Shown here: one piece after another, positions 8,380-16,301 of the stretch
How positions within the stretch are numbered: position 1 is the first letter of the stretch
How the letters are laid out: each line of letters opens with the position of its first letter
Assembly (NCBI RefSeq): GCF_036634175.1
Contig: NZ_JAZIFX010000001.1
Location: forward strand, 2,790,001 to 2,854,000
DNA length: 64,000 nt
Reading direction: 5' to 3'
Origin: Streptomyces sp. P9-A2
GTDB taxonomy: Bacteria; Actinomycetota; Actinomycetes; Streptomycetales; Streptomycetaceae
Notes under the pieces: generated by a model
Databases searched by the model: none
What the model saw: only the letters and a program-made list of their open reading frames with translations
What the model was told of the DNA's origin: nothing
Made by a program: the position numbers and the translations under genes

Positions 8380-8685
8380 ATGCGAGACCTCTACAACGTC
8401 CGGTTGCGTCCCACCGAGGCCGCTGCCGCACCGCTGACCGACGAGGAGGAGCAGCGCTTCCGGGCCGTGCTCTTCAGCGAACTCGGGAACGAGATCGCCG
8501 ACCACGGCTCTGCGCGTTTCCCGGCGTACACGCCGGAGGACCGCCGCCGGCTCGTCGATGTCGCACACCGCCTCACCGCGTACTGGGGGCAGCAGGTGTT
8601 CGTCGAGGCCGAGGACCTCACCCGCCTGAGGCTCCACCTCGCGGGCCACGAGGCACGTCCGCAGACGCTGCCGACGCCCTCCTGA
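8380..8685 (+). CDS. Hypothetical protein, 101 residues
   Basis: I do not recognise the family. The frame starts MRDLYNVRLRPTE and has clean GC-rich third-position bias to its stop. It is predicted soluble, acidic in the first half (DEEEQRF) and rich in Arg/His at the end. A GTG directly before the ATG is an alternative start. It is convergent with the DUF397 gene at 8718. Confidence 0.6.
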   Translation: MRDLYNVRLRPTEAAAAPLTDEEEQRFRAVLFSELGNEIADHGSARFPAYTPEDRRRLVDVAHRLTAYWGQQVFVEAEDLTRLRLHLAGHEARPQTLPTPS

Positions 8686-8717
8686 GGCCCCACGCCGGCA
8701 ACGGCTCCGCGTACGTG

Positions 8718-8915
8718 TCACAACTGCTTCGCCGACTCCTTGAGGGTTTCGAGGAAGGGGGTGAAGGCGGCGGTGGGGAAGGTGAGGGTGGCTCGGGTGG
8801 GGATCTTCGAGTTGCGTATGGCTATGCGGGTGGGACTGTGCGCGATCTCCACGCACGAGTCGCCATCGCCCGGACCGGAATAGGACGACTTCTTCCAGTT
8901 GCCTGAGGTTTCCAT
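8718..8915 (-). CDS. DUF397 protein
   Basis: A small protein (65 residues from ATG 8915) with the DUF397 pattern: NWKKSSYSG near the N-terminus, DSCVEIA in the middle and a TFPTAAFTPFLETL tail. DUF397 proteins are encoded beside XRE-DUF5753 regulators in Streptomyces and are thought to act with them, as in BldB-like pairs. GAGG lies 7 nt before the ATG. A GTG at 8927 overlapping the upstream stop (GTGA) is an alternative start. Confidence 0.85.
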   Translation of the reverse strand: METSGNWKKSSYSGPGDGDSCVEIAHSPTRIAIRNSKIPTRATLTFPTAAFTPFLETLKESAKQL

Positions 8916-8923
8916 GAAGCGCC

Positions 8924-9670
8924 TCACAGCTCCTTCGCCAACTTGTGAATGAAGTCGTGCGACTGCTCGGGGGAGAGCGACACATCCTCCACCCTATGAA
9001 AGAGCGTTCGAAAAGCGACGAGCTGGGCTTCCGAGTCGATGAAGGCCGCACCATGTGGGCCGTCGCGTACCACGGTGTCCAGCTTGGACACGGAACCTCC
9101 CGCGTACGTCATGGCGCTCGCGGCGCCGGCGAAGCCTTCCAGTTCGAAGGGGATGACACGGACAGTGGCATGCCCCCGTTCGGAAAACTCCAGAAGCCGA
9201 GCCAACTGGGCCCGTGATGTGCCCCGGTCGCCCACCATGATGCGCAACGCGGCCTCGTGGATGACCGCTTCGTACGGCGTCGGGGTGGACCCTTCAAGGA
9301 CATTCTTGCGCTGCATCCGGTGCCGGACCCGCGCCTCAAGCTCCTCCTGCGGAAGTTCGGGAATCCGGTAGGCGAAGACAGCGCGGGCGTAGTCCTCCGT
9401 CTGGAGCGGGCCAGGGACATACAGGAACTGGACCTCGCGCAGGAACGCGGCATGGCCCTCCAGTTCGGCCAAGTCCAGGAAGGACGTGGGCAGCAGACCC
9501 CGGTACTCCTCCCACCAGCCGCGTGTCCGATCGGTGGCCATGGCGACCAGGGCGCCGATGAACTCCGCGTCCGTGCAGGCGTAGTGGGACGCGAGGCGAC
9601 GCAGTCGCTGCTCACTCACTCCCACGAGGCCGGATTCGATCTGGCTGATCTGAACCCGGTTCGCTCCATT
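8924..9670 (-). pseudogene. XRE-DUF5753 regulator lacking its 5' end
   Basis: The DUF5753 part is intact (GWWEEYRGLLPTSFLDLAELE, VPGPLQTEDYARAVF, then about 170 residues to the stop). The helix-turn-helix begins only at its second half (GANRVQISQIESG). Upstream in the same frame there is no ATG/GTG/TTG and no first helix; the next in-frame start (GTG in ESGLVGVSEQ) would delete most of the DNA-binding domain. It is read as a truncated, probably non-DNA-binding regulator. It overlaps the DUF397 start. Confidence 0.65.
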
Positions 9671-9784
9671 GTCTGATGCCCCATTGTGATTCGCGGGTGT
9701 ACAACCCCGTGTGGATACCGGCTGTCTGTAAGGCGCTGGAGGGATGAGCCTTCGGTGCCCTTCCGTACGGAGATTGGGGATCAG

Positions 9785-10549
9785 GTGGGGAAGCAGGTCT
9801 GGAGAGTCGTCGTGGCCGGTGGTGCGGCGGCGGTGTTCACGGCCGTGGCCGCGGTGCCGGCCGGGGCGGCCGAGGGTGGGGTCTCGTTCACCCGTGTCCA
9901 GGTGAACGGCGGCAAGCCGATTGTGATCGGGGTGTCGAAGGAGGTCGCTGCGCCCGCCTCCTTCCGGATGGCGACCACTCACAAGTGGAAGTGGCCGGCG
10001 GTGTTCCTGTACCGCGGTGGTGCGGGTGATCGGCTGTGGCACGCCATCGAGACGAGCGACTGCATCAAGGTGAGATCGGGCGTCTGCGACTTCAACGAGA
10101 CGATGTACTTCGACCCGAGCGTGTGGGACATGCGCAACAGCGAGGCCGGGGCCTGGAAGGTCGGGGCCGAGGTGTACTTCAAGGGCGGCGGTGGTGACAC
10201 CGACGACAAGGGTCTGACGGTCCACGTCAAGCGCAACTCCCGCCTGACCGTCAACGCCTCGCCCGAACCGGTGTCCAAGGGCAGGACCATCACCGTGACC
10301 GGAAAGGTCACGCGGGCCAACTGGGAGACCAGGAAGTACGCCTCCTACGGAGGCCGCCTGGTGAGCCTGCAGTTCAAGCCTGCCGGCACCGCCTCCTACA
10401 CCACGGTGAAGAAGGTGTACGCGAACGGCTCGGGCAGTCTCAAGACGACCGTGAAGGCCTCCAAGACGGGTACGTGGCGCTGGGTGTACTACGGCAACAC
10501 CACCACCGGGCCGTCGACGTCGTCCGGGGACAAGGTCGTGGTGAAGTGA
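9785..10549 (+). CDS. Secreted protein with C-terminal Ig-like domain
   Basis: 254 residues from GTG 9785. The N-terminus is a Sec signal peptide (KQVWRVVVAGG, hydrophobic stretch, PAGAA cleavage site). The mature part has a beta-rich first half with one Cys pair (SDCIKVRSGVCDF) and a C-terminal segment of about 100 residues (SRLTVNASPEPVSKGRTITV onward) resembling the Ig-like/bacterial surface modules common in Streptomyces exported proteins. No catalytic motif is visible. An alternative GTG lies at 9755. The role is unknown. Confidence 0.75.
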   Translation: MGKQVWRVVVAGGAAAVFTAVAAVPAGAAEGGVSFTRVQVNGGKPIVIGVSKEVAAPASFRMATTHKWKWPAVFLYRGGAGDRLWHAIETSDCIKVRSGVCDFNETMYFDPSVWDMRNSEAGAWKVGAEVYFKGGGGDTDDKGLTVHVKRNSRLTVNASPEPVSKGRTITVTGKVTRANWETRKYASYGGRLVSLQFKPAGTASYTTVKKVYANGSGSLKTTVKASKTGTWRWVYYGNTTTGPSTSSGDKVVVK

Positions 10550-10729
10550 TGTCCGCGGTGCCGGCGGGCTGGTGGGGGCCGAGCCGGCGGTAACGGCTGC
10601 GACGGTCAAGGCGTCGGGTCCGCCGCGAGCGGCCGTGCACGGGCCTCAGTGCAATCGGCGGTGTCCGTCCATCTGGGACAAGTGAGGTCTGGTGCGTTCA
10701 GCTGCAAGGCGGAGGAGGGCGCCGACGCG

Positions 10730-10805
10730 ATGGGGGTCCCTCCCGCGCATGGGGGTCCCTCCCGCGCATGGGGGTCCCTCCCGCGCATGGGGGTCCCTCC
10801 CGCTC
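10730..10805. repeat. Tandem repeat, 4 x 19 bp
   Basis: Four consecutive units of ATGGGGGTCCCTCCCGCGC start at 10730, 10749, 10768 and 10787; the last is slightly diverged. Together with the next array this is an amplified version of a GC-rich dyad element of a kind common between Streptomyces genes. Confidence 0.95.
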
Positions 10806-10811
10806 GAGCGC

Positions 10812-10883
10812 AGCCGAGAGTGGGGGAGCAGCCGAGAGTGGGGGAGCAGCCGAGAGTGGGGGAGCAGCCGAGAGTGGGGGAGT
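10812..10883. repeat. Tandem repeat, 4 x 18 bp
   Basis: Four units of AGCCGAGAGTGGGGGAGC start at 10812, 10830, 10848 and 10866, immediately to the right of the 19-bp array. The GCTCGAGCGC between them looks like the centre of the original element. The whole 10550-11107 interval has no credible gene, and frames read through the repeats are artefacts. A further GGGGGTCCCCC/CTCGGGGGAG dyad lies at 10909-10940. Confidence 0.95.
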
Positions 10884-11107
10884 CGGCAACCGACGACAAC
10901 GCCGCTGGGGGTCCCCCTGCTCGAAGAGCTCGGGGGAGAGCGTGCCAGACCCCACGTCTCCGGCATGATCCGCCGGACAGGCCCTGGGGCTCTTCCGGAT
11001 GCGGGCGGCGGCCGGCCCGCTGGTCGAGGCGGTGGCGAGCGGTGCGTCCCGGCCGGATCCCGGCCTTGAAGATCCCGTTCACCCGCCCCGGGAACTCTTC
11101 ACGGGCT

Positions 11108-11983
11108 TCACGCCGGTGCTCCGGCGGCGGTCAGGAACCCGCGTATGTACCCGGCCACGGTGTCCAGGTGGCTTTCGAGCAGGAAGTGGCCGCCTCCGGG
11201 AACCAGGTGGATCTCGGCGTCCGGCAGGTCCCTCGCGAAGGCGCGTGCTCCGTCCGGGCCGAAGATCTCGTCGTTCGCGCCCCAGACCGCGAGGAGGGGA
11301 ACCCGGCGTTCCCGGAAGTAGGCGTGCACCTGGGGGTAGAGGGGCCGGTTGCCGGCGTAGTCGCGGAACAGGGCGAGCTGCACGAGGTCGTTGCCCGGCC
11401 GGTTGACCTCGCGGTGGTCGGCGGTCCAGGTGTCGGGGTCGACCAGTTCGGGCCGGTCCACTCCGTGCAGGTACTGCCAGCGGATGGCGTCGAGCGAGAG
11501 GGCGCCGCGGACGGCGGGTTCGGTCCGGGGGCCCGGATCCTCGCCGTACGCCCATACGGGCTTCCAGAAGTCCGGTACGAAGCCGTCCTCGTAGGCGTTG
11601 CCGTTCTGCGTGATCACCGCGGTGATCGCGTCCGGGGTGCGCAGGGCCAGCCGCCAGCCGATGGGCGCGCCGTAGTCCTGGACGTACACGGCGTAGCGGG
11701 TGACGCCGAGCTGGGCCAGGAGGGCTTCGGTGATGTCGGTCAGGGAGTCGAAGGTGTAGGTGAACGCGTCCACGGGCGGGGCGTCGGAGTTGCCGAAGCC
11801 GAGGTGGTCGGGGGCGATGACGTGGAATCGGTCGGCCAGCGCCGGAACGAGGTGACGGAACATACGTGAGCTGGAGGGGAATCCGTGCAGGAGCACGAGC
11901 GTGGGCGCCTCGCGGGGTCCCGCCTCGCGGTAGAAGACGCGATGTCCCCGCACCGTCGCGTACTGGTGGCGGATCTCAACCAT
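11108..11983 (-). CDS. Alpha/beta-hydrolase, haloalkane dehalogenase/epoxide hydrolase-like
   Basis: 291 residues from ATG 11983 (GAAGGGG upstream; a TTG at 11998 would add five residues). LLHGFPSSSRMFRHL carries the oxyanion HG, VYVQDYGAPIGWRLA places an Asp at the nucleophile elbow rather than Ser, GANDEIF gives the acid and GGGHFLLE the His. An Asp nucleophile argues for haloalkane dehalogenase or epoxide hydrolase chemistry. Two cap Trp/halide ligands cannot be confirmed by eye. It is divergent from a CGNR-type regulator that may control it. Confidence 0.85.
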   Translation of the reverse strand: MVEIRHQYATVRGHRVFYREAGPREAPTLVLLHGFPSSSRMFRHLVPALADRFHVIAPDHLGFGNSDAPPVDAFTYTFDSLTDITEALLAQLGVTRYAVYVQDYGAPIGWRLALRTPDAITAVITQNGNAYEDGFVPDFWKPVWAYGEDPGPRTEPAVRGALSLDAIRWQYLHGVDRPELVDPDTWTADHREVNRPGNDLVQLALFRDYAGNRPLYPQVHAYFRERRVPLLAVWGANDEIFGPDGARAFARDLPDAEIHLVPGGGHFLLESHLDTVAGYIRGFLTAAGAPA

Positions 11984-12064
11984 GACTAACCCCTTCAATG
12001 GATTTTGATGGTTATCGCTCGGCGTCCAGTAGACCGCCCTGGGAGTAACCTGTCAAGCGACTTG

Positions 12065-12598
12065 ATGGAGTTAGCCGGGAAGGTGAGGGCCGTGCTGGAC
12101 GACCAAGCCCTGATGCAGGCACTGAACAGCACCCCTGTCACGGAGGGCCGACGCCAGGACCTGTGGCGTGACGACCAGGAGATGGACGGGTGGGCGCGGG
12201 AGCACGGGGGCCTCGGCGGCGAGGAGGAGCGCGGGTGGCTGCGCACCGCCCGGGACGCGCTCCAGGCGGCGGAGTCGGGCACACCGGCGGAGCCCCGTCT
12301 GCGCCGAGTCCTCGCGGGCGTTCACAAAGTCCCGCAGCCCAGCGCGTCGGGCGTCGAGTGGCACCTGGAGGTGCCGCCGGAGCGCAGGCTCGCCGTGGAA
12401 CTCGTGCTCGCGTGGGCGGACGTCAAGGAACGCCTGCCCGGCCGTCTGCGGCCGTGCGGGAACCCCGAATGCCGCCTCTTCCTCCTGGATCGCAGTCGCG
12501 CCAACACCGCACGGTGGTGCTCGATGAAGACCTGCGGGAACCGGCTCAAGGCCCGCCGGCACCAGGCCCGGGCACGGGAGACCCCGCGCCCCGAGTAG
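12065..12598 (+). CDS. CGNR zinc-finger regulator (ABATE domain)
   Basis: About 177 residues. The C-terminus has the CGNR zinc finger: CGNPECRLFLLD, then ARWCSMKTCGNRLKARRHQAR, a stress-linked putative DNA-binding module. The N-terminal ABATE-like part includes LMQALNSTPVTEGRRQDLW. The start is uncertain (ATG 12065, GTG 12083, or TTG/ATG near 12005-12008) because no good ribosome site is visible. The divergent neighbour is the hydrolase, a common regulator-target arrangement. Confidence 0.82.
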   Translation: MELAGKVRAVLDDQALMQALNSTPVTEGRRQDLWRDDQEMDGWAREHGGLGGEEERGWLRTARDALQAAESGTPAEPRLRRVLAGVHKVPQPSASGVEWHLEVPPERRLAVELVLAWADVKERLPGRLRPCGNPECRLFLLDRSRANTARWCSMKTCGNRLKARRHQARARETPRPE

Positions 12599-12693
12599 AG
12601 CGCCGGCGAGTCGGCACCCGCACGCCGGCCGGGCGTTCGCGGCAGCCGGCGAATTCGCCTGGTGCTGTGTCCGCACGGGTTCGCCGGGTTGGG

Positions 12694-12915
12694 TCAGGTT
12701 GCGGTTTCGACGAGGCTTCCGCCCCAGGCACGGGCGGCACGGATGCGGTCCTCGGCCCGGGCCCGCAGCCGGTGACGGGGCTCGAGCTCGGCGATCGGCC
12801 GGCCTGAAGTGCTGGTGGCGAAACAGGTCAGCCGCATGCCCTTGGGCCGGCCGTCCAGGACATCGCCGGTGAGTTCGGCGACCCAGGCGCCGGCGCGGAT
12901 CTCGCCGTCCGCCTC
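12694..12915 (-). pseudogene. IS1380-type transposase C-terminal remnant
   Basis: The minus-strand reading from 12915 to a stop at 12694 gives EADGEIRAGAWVAELTGDVL, IAELEPRHRLRARAEDRIRAAR and a short tail. This resembles the region of IS1380-family transposases before their LAW-type C-terminus, but start, most of the catalytic core and the true C-terminus are missing. The right boundary coincides with the acetyltransferase fragment. Confidence 0.55.
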
Positions 12916-13090
12916 GGAGGACCACGCGTCCCGCCTCGGCTACAAGGTGCTGCACCTGTCGACGGGTGTGCTTCAGCCCGATGCCATCAGGTTCTACGAG
13001 CGCGAGGGCTACGCCCGCACCGAGGGCTACGGCCCCTACGTCGGCCATCCTCTCGCCGTGTGCTTCGCCCGCCGACTGGTCTGCGACTGA
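12916..13090 (+). pseudogene. GNAT acetyltransferase C-terminal remnant
   Basis: The last 57 codons of a GNAT-fold N-acetyltransferase: LGYKVLHLSTGVLQPDAIRF, YEREGYARTEGYGPY and a VCFARRL end. The acetyl-CoA P-loop and the whole N-terminal half are absent. The in-frame extension to the left is actually antisense to a transposase remnant, so the gene was disrupted by that element. Confidence 0.7.
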
Positions 13091-13138
13091 CGGCGATTGC
13101 GACCGGCGGCGGACAGTGGGTCGGGGCCGTGGCCCGCT

Positions 13139-13798
13139 TCAGGACACCAGGCCCTGACGGTAGGCGTAGACGACTGCCTGGACGCGGTCGCGGAGGCCGA
13201 GCTTCGTGAGGATGCGGGAGACGAAGGTCTTGACCGTCTCCCGGCTGATCACGAGGGCCGCGGCGATCTCGTTGTTGGAGAGGCCGTCCGCGATGAGGCG
13301 CAGGACCTCCAGTTCGCGGGGGGTCAGCGGGACGTCGGGCCCGTTGTCCTCGGTGGGGCGGATCCGGACGGCGTACCGGCCGACGAGCCGGCGTGTCACC
13401 TCGGGGTCCAGCAGTGCGGCGCCCGCCGCCACGGTCCGGATCCCGTGCAGCAGCTGGGCCGGTGGCGCGTCCTTGAGGAGGAAGCCGCTCGCGCCGGCGC
13501 GGAGCGCCTCGTAGACGTACTCGTCGAGGTTGAACGTCGTCACCACGAGCACCTTGACGGGGTGCGGTACGCCGGCGCCGGCCAGGAGGCGGGTGGCCGA
13601 TATGCCGTCGAGCACCGGCATGCGGATGTCCATCACCACGACGTCCGGGCGGAGTTGTCCGACGAGATCGACGGCGGTCTGCCCGTCCCCGCACTCGGCC
13701 GCGACCTCGAGATCGGGCTGGGCGTCGATGATCGTCGCCAGTCCGGTGCGGATCAGTACCTGGTCGTCGCAGATCAGGACGCGGATGGGCGCGGTCAC
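13139..13798 (-). CDS. NarL/LuxR-type response regulator
   Basis: 219 residues. The receiver domain has ICDDQ acidic residues, the phospho-acceptor Asp in VVMDIRMPVLDG, Thr in VVTTF and Lys in LLKDAPP. The C-terminal LuxR HTH reads LTPRELEVLRLIADGLSNNEIAAAL, then ETVKTFVSRILTKLGLRDRVQAV. The GTG start (13798) overlaps the kinase stop by 4 bp, so it is translationally coupled. It controls unknown targets, possibly the adjacent CPBP protease. Confidence 0.95.
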   Translation of the reverse strand: MTAPIRVLICDDQVLIRTGLATIIDAQPDLEVAAECGDGQTAVDLVGQLRPDVVVMDIRMPVLDGISATRLLAGAGVPHPVKVLVVTTFNLDEYVYEALRAGASGFLLKDAPPAQLLHGIRTVAAGAALLDPEVTRRLVGRYAVRIRPTEDNGPDVPLTPRELEVLRLIADGLSNNEIAAALVISRETVKTFVSRILTKLGLRDRVQAVVYAYRQGLVS

Positions 13799-14943
13799 GA
13801 CGGGCTCCCGGCGGGTATGTGGGCGCGGACGACGAAGCCGCCGTCCTTCTGTTGCTCCGCGCTGAAGTCGCCGCCGAGGACGTCGACCCGTTCACGGAGA
13901 CCGGCCAGGCCGCGCCCGCTCCCGGAGAGTCCGGGGGTCTTCGAGCCGGAGCCGTCCGTGCCGACCTCCACGGTGATCTCTCCCGAGCCGTGGCGCACCC
14001 GGACGGAAGTGCGGCTGCCATGGGCGTACTTGAGGGCGTTCGTCAGGGACTCCTGCACCACCCGGTAGGCCACGAGGTCGGCGCTGCCGGTCGACTCGGC
14101 CGGTGTGCCCTCTTCGGTGAACTCCACGGGCTGACCGGCCCGCCGTGTCTGTTCGACGAGGGTGAGGAGCCGGCCGGCGGGTGGGGTCCTGGGCTCGGTG
14201 CCGTGGTCGGGGTTGAGCAGGTCGAGCAGGTGCCGCAGATCCGTGATGGCACGGCGGCCGGTGTCGGTGACGGCGGTCAGGCTCTGGTCGAGGCGATCGG
14301 GGACGGCGGTCAGATAGCGGGCCGCCTCGGCCTGTACGACCATCGCCGTCACGTGGTGGGTCACCACGTCGTGGAGTTCGCGGGCGATGCGGGCGCGTTC
14401 GGCGGCGCGAGTGTCCTCGGCGACGCGGCGGCGGCTCTCGTCCTCCAGGGCCCGGGTGTGACGAACCCATGACCCGACGCCCCAGGCGAGTGCCACGGCC
14501 AGGTAGAACGTCACGAACTCGACGGGCGGTTCGCCGGGGCCGAGCCGGTGGAGCGCGACCGCCAGCGGGACGTATGCCACGGAGGCGGCGATCGCGGTTG
14601 CCCGCCTGTGGTGTTCCAGGTGGGAGGCCACGCTCAACAGCGTGATGGGCAGCGCGATGCCGGCGAGTGAGTGGTAGCCGCGGAGCTGGTCGAGGGCGAA
14701 GCCGATCGACACCACGGCGAAGCAGAGGACGGGCCACCGCCGGCGTCCGGCGAGCGGGAGGCACTGGAGGGCGATCGCCGCGACGGCCAGGGCGTCGAGG
14801 GGGCGGGTCGGCAGGCCGCCGAGCTCCGTGCCGTTGTCGTGGTAGACCAGCGAGGCGGCGAACAGGACCGCTGCGAGCGGGACGTACCAGACCGCGGCGC
14901 CCGACCGGCGCCACAGTTCCTGGATCCGCGGAAGTCCGGTCAC
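13795..14943 (-). CDS. Sensor histidine kinase (HisKA_3 type)
   Basis: 382 residues. Residues about 15-165 hold five or six hydrophobic membrane helices with little extracellular sequence, so the signal is probably sensed in the membrane. The dimerisation/phosphotransfer box is RIARELHDVVTHHVTAMVV. The ATPase domain has VVQESLTNALKYAHGS (N box) and GSGRGLAGLRERV (G box). The GTG start at 14943 overlaps the protease stop (GTGA). Confidence 0.95.
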   Translation of the reverse strand: MTGLPRIQELWRRSGAAVWYVPLAAVLFAASLVYHDNGTELGGLPTRPLDALAVAAIALQCLPLAGRRRWPVLCFAVVSIGFALDQLRGYHSLAGIALPITLLSVASHLEHHRRATAIAASVAYVPLAVALHRLGPGEPPVEFVTFYLAVALAWGVGSWVRHTRALEDESRRRVAEDTRAAERARIARELHDVVTHHVTAMVVQAEAARYLTAVPDRLDQSLTAVTDTGRRAITDLRHLLDLLNPDHGTEPRTPPAGRLLTLVEQTRRAGQPVEFTEEGTPAESTGSADLVAYRVVQESLTNALKYAHGSRTSVRVRHGSGEITVEVGTDGSGSKTPGLSGSGRGLAGLRERVDVLGGDFSAEQQKDGGFVVRAHIPAGSPS

Positions 14944-15776
14944 CGGGGCAGTGTAGTGGGGGTGGCGGCGATCCGGTCGGCGCGCCGACGGGGCACCAGG
15001 TTGCCGCGCTTGCGGGCCAGCCACATGAACCCGATCGTCACCAGTACGCCGAACAGCACCGCGTACACGCTGCCTTCCGGTCCGAAGTCGCCGCCGGTGA
15101 CCCATGTCGGACCCGACATCACGGTGTCCAGCAGTCCCTGCGGGGTGTCGTTGCCGGAGACCTCGGCGCTGAAGATGCCGGCCTGGACGAAGTTCCAGGC
15201 GAAGTGGAGGCCGATCGGCACCCACAGGGTGCGGGTCGCGGCGTAGGCGGCGGCGAGCATGCCGCCGGCCTCGATCGCGATGGCGAGGGCGCCCCACAGG
15301 TCGGCGTGGGGGTTCAGCAGGTGCGAGAGGCCGAACAGCAGCCCGGTCAGCGTCAGTGCGATCCAGGTGCCGGTGTACTCCTCGATGATCCTGAACAGCA
15401 CCCCCCGGAAGATCAGTTCCTCCGTCACGGCGGCGGCCGCCATGAAGCCGACCAGTCCCACGGTGCCGGACACCGAGCCCAGGCCGTTGATCTCGTAGTG
15501 CGCGTTGACGTAGATGTTGGTGAGCACGGCGCCGAACATCGCGACGCCGATCAGCATCCCCCGGCCGATCGCGGCCCCGGCACCCTTACGGGCCACTTCA
15601 ATGGCCGGGCGGTGCTCGGTCCTGCTGACCACCCGTCCGTAGACGAGTACGGCGAGCACGGAGACCAGGAGGCCCAGGACGAGCTGGAGCCAGGGGTCAT
15701 TCTCCACGGCGGCGACCACCTGATAGCCGATCATGGCGACCACCACGACCGCCGACAACTGCCAGACGAACCTCAT
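14940..15776 (-). CDS. CPBP-family intramembrane metalloprotease (CAAX/abortive-infection type)
   Basis: 278 residues with about eight membrane helices. Motifs of the family are EELIFRGVLF, FGLSHLLNPH and HFAWNF, supplying the Glu, Arg and His metal ligands. The first gene of a three-gene overlapping operon with the kinase and regulator; the tight coupling suggests the protease takes part in signalling, for example as a membrane sensor, but that is inference. ATG at 15776 with GGAGGAG just upstream. Confidence 0.92.
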   Translation of the reverse strand: MRFVWQLSAVVVVAMIGYQVVAAVENDPWLQLVLGLLVSVLAVLVYGRVVSRTEHRPAIEVARKGAGAAIGRGMLIGVAMFGAVLTNIYVNAHYEINGLGSVSGTVGLVGFMAAAAVTEELIFRGVLFRIIEEYTGTWIALTLTGLLFGLSHLLNPHADLWGALAIAIEAGGMLAAAYAATRTLWVPIGLHFAWNFVQAGIFSAEVSGNDTPQGLLDTVMSGPTWVTGGDFGPEGSVYAVLFGVLVTIGFMWLARKRGNLVPRRRADRIAATPTTLPR

Positions 15777-16008
15777 GAACGCTCCTCCTCCGGGTCCGCG
15801 GCCGGGGCGCCGCGACGCCTCGAACGCTACGGATCCGGCGTCCGCGAATCGTCACCTCACGGTGGACACCTGCGCGTAGCTCGCGTGGGGGACAGGCGCT
15901 CCGACGGGCCGTTCGATTCGGGTGTCGGCGCACCTGGCTGCCGGGAAGACCGCCCGCGTGTTCGCGCGTTCTCGCGCAGGAGGCACCGTCCGACGCCCCC
16001 CGAAGCGG
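15777..16008. other. Gene-free region upstream of the protease operon
   Basis: This holds the promoter of the protease-kinase-regulator operon on the minus strand. I see no further gene, repeat or terminator in it. Confidence 0.4.
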
Positions 16009-16269
16009 TCACCGGCCTGGGAGTGCCTCGACGGGTATGACGTCCCGGTCGCGCTGACGTCCGGCGGGGGCCCGGCGCCCGGGACCCGGGCTCCGGGCTC
16101 CGGGCTCCGAGAAGAGCCCGACCAGGACGATCACTACGAGCGGGTTGTAGACGAAGTACGCGAAGCACGCGACACCAGTCCAGACGGGGATCGGCAGGAG
16201 CGAGCCGCGCAGCACCGTCCAAAACCTGATCCGTTCCGGCCCCGACGCCCCCACACGTTCATGCCCCAC
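16009..16269 (-). CDS. Hypothetical small membrane protein
   Basis: 86 residues from a GTG at 16269. The central stretch IPVWTGVACFAYFVYNPLVVIVLVGLF is hydrophobic enough for one or two membrane helices; the tail is Pro/Arg-rich with a GCGGGCCCGGAG-type low-complexity part. No family recognised. Its upstream region was displaced by the IS element whose left end lies about 35 bp away, so expression may be altered or lost. Confidence 0.4.
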   Translation of the reverse strand: MGHERVGASGPERIRFWTVLRGSLLPIPVWTGVACFAYFVYNPLVVIVLVGLFSEPGARSPGPGRRAPAGRQRDRDVIPVEALPGR

Positions 16270-16301
16270 CTCAATGTGGTTCCTGGTCACCTGGTCTCTT
16301 G

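Noticed and set aside
8120..8431. A 103-codon minus-strand frame upstream of darT
   Set aside because: It crosses the duplicated recD2 start in a different frame and has no ribosome site or family signal.
10730..10883. Possible CRISPR array
   Set aside because: Units are directly adjacent with no spacers.
10646..11869. Open frames through the 10.7-kb repeats
   Set aside because: They translate tandem repeats into repeated peptides and change with frame; none has a ribosome site or family match.
12809..13090. Complete 93-residue acetyltransferase
   Set aside because: The first 35 codons are antisense to the transposase remnant; only the C-terminal GNAT part is real.
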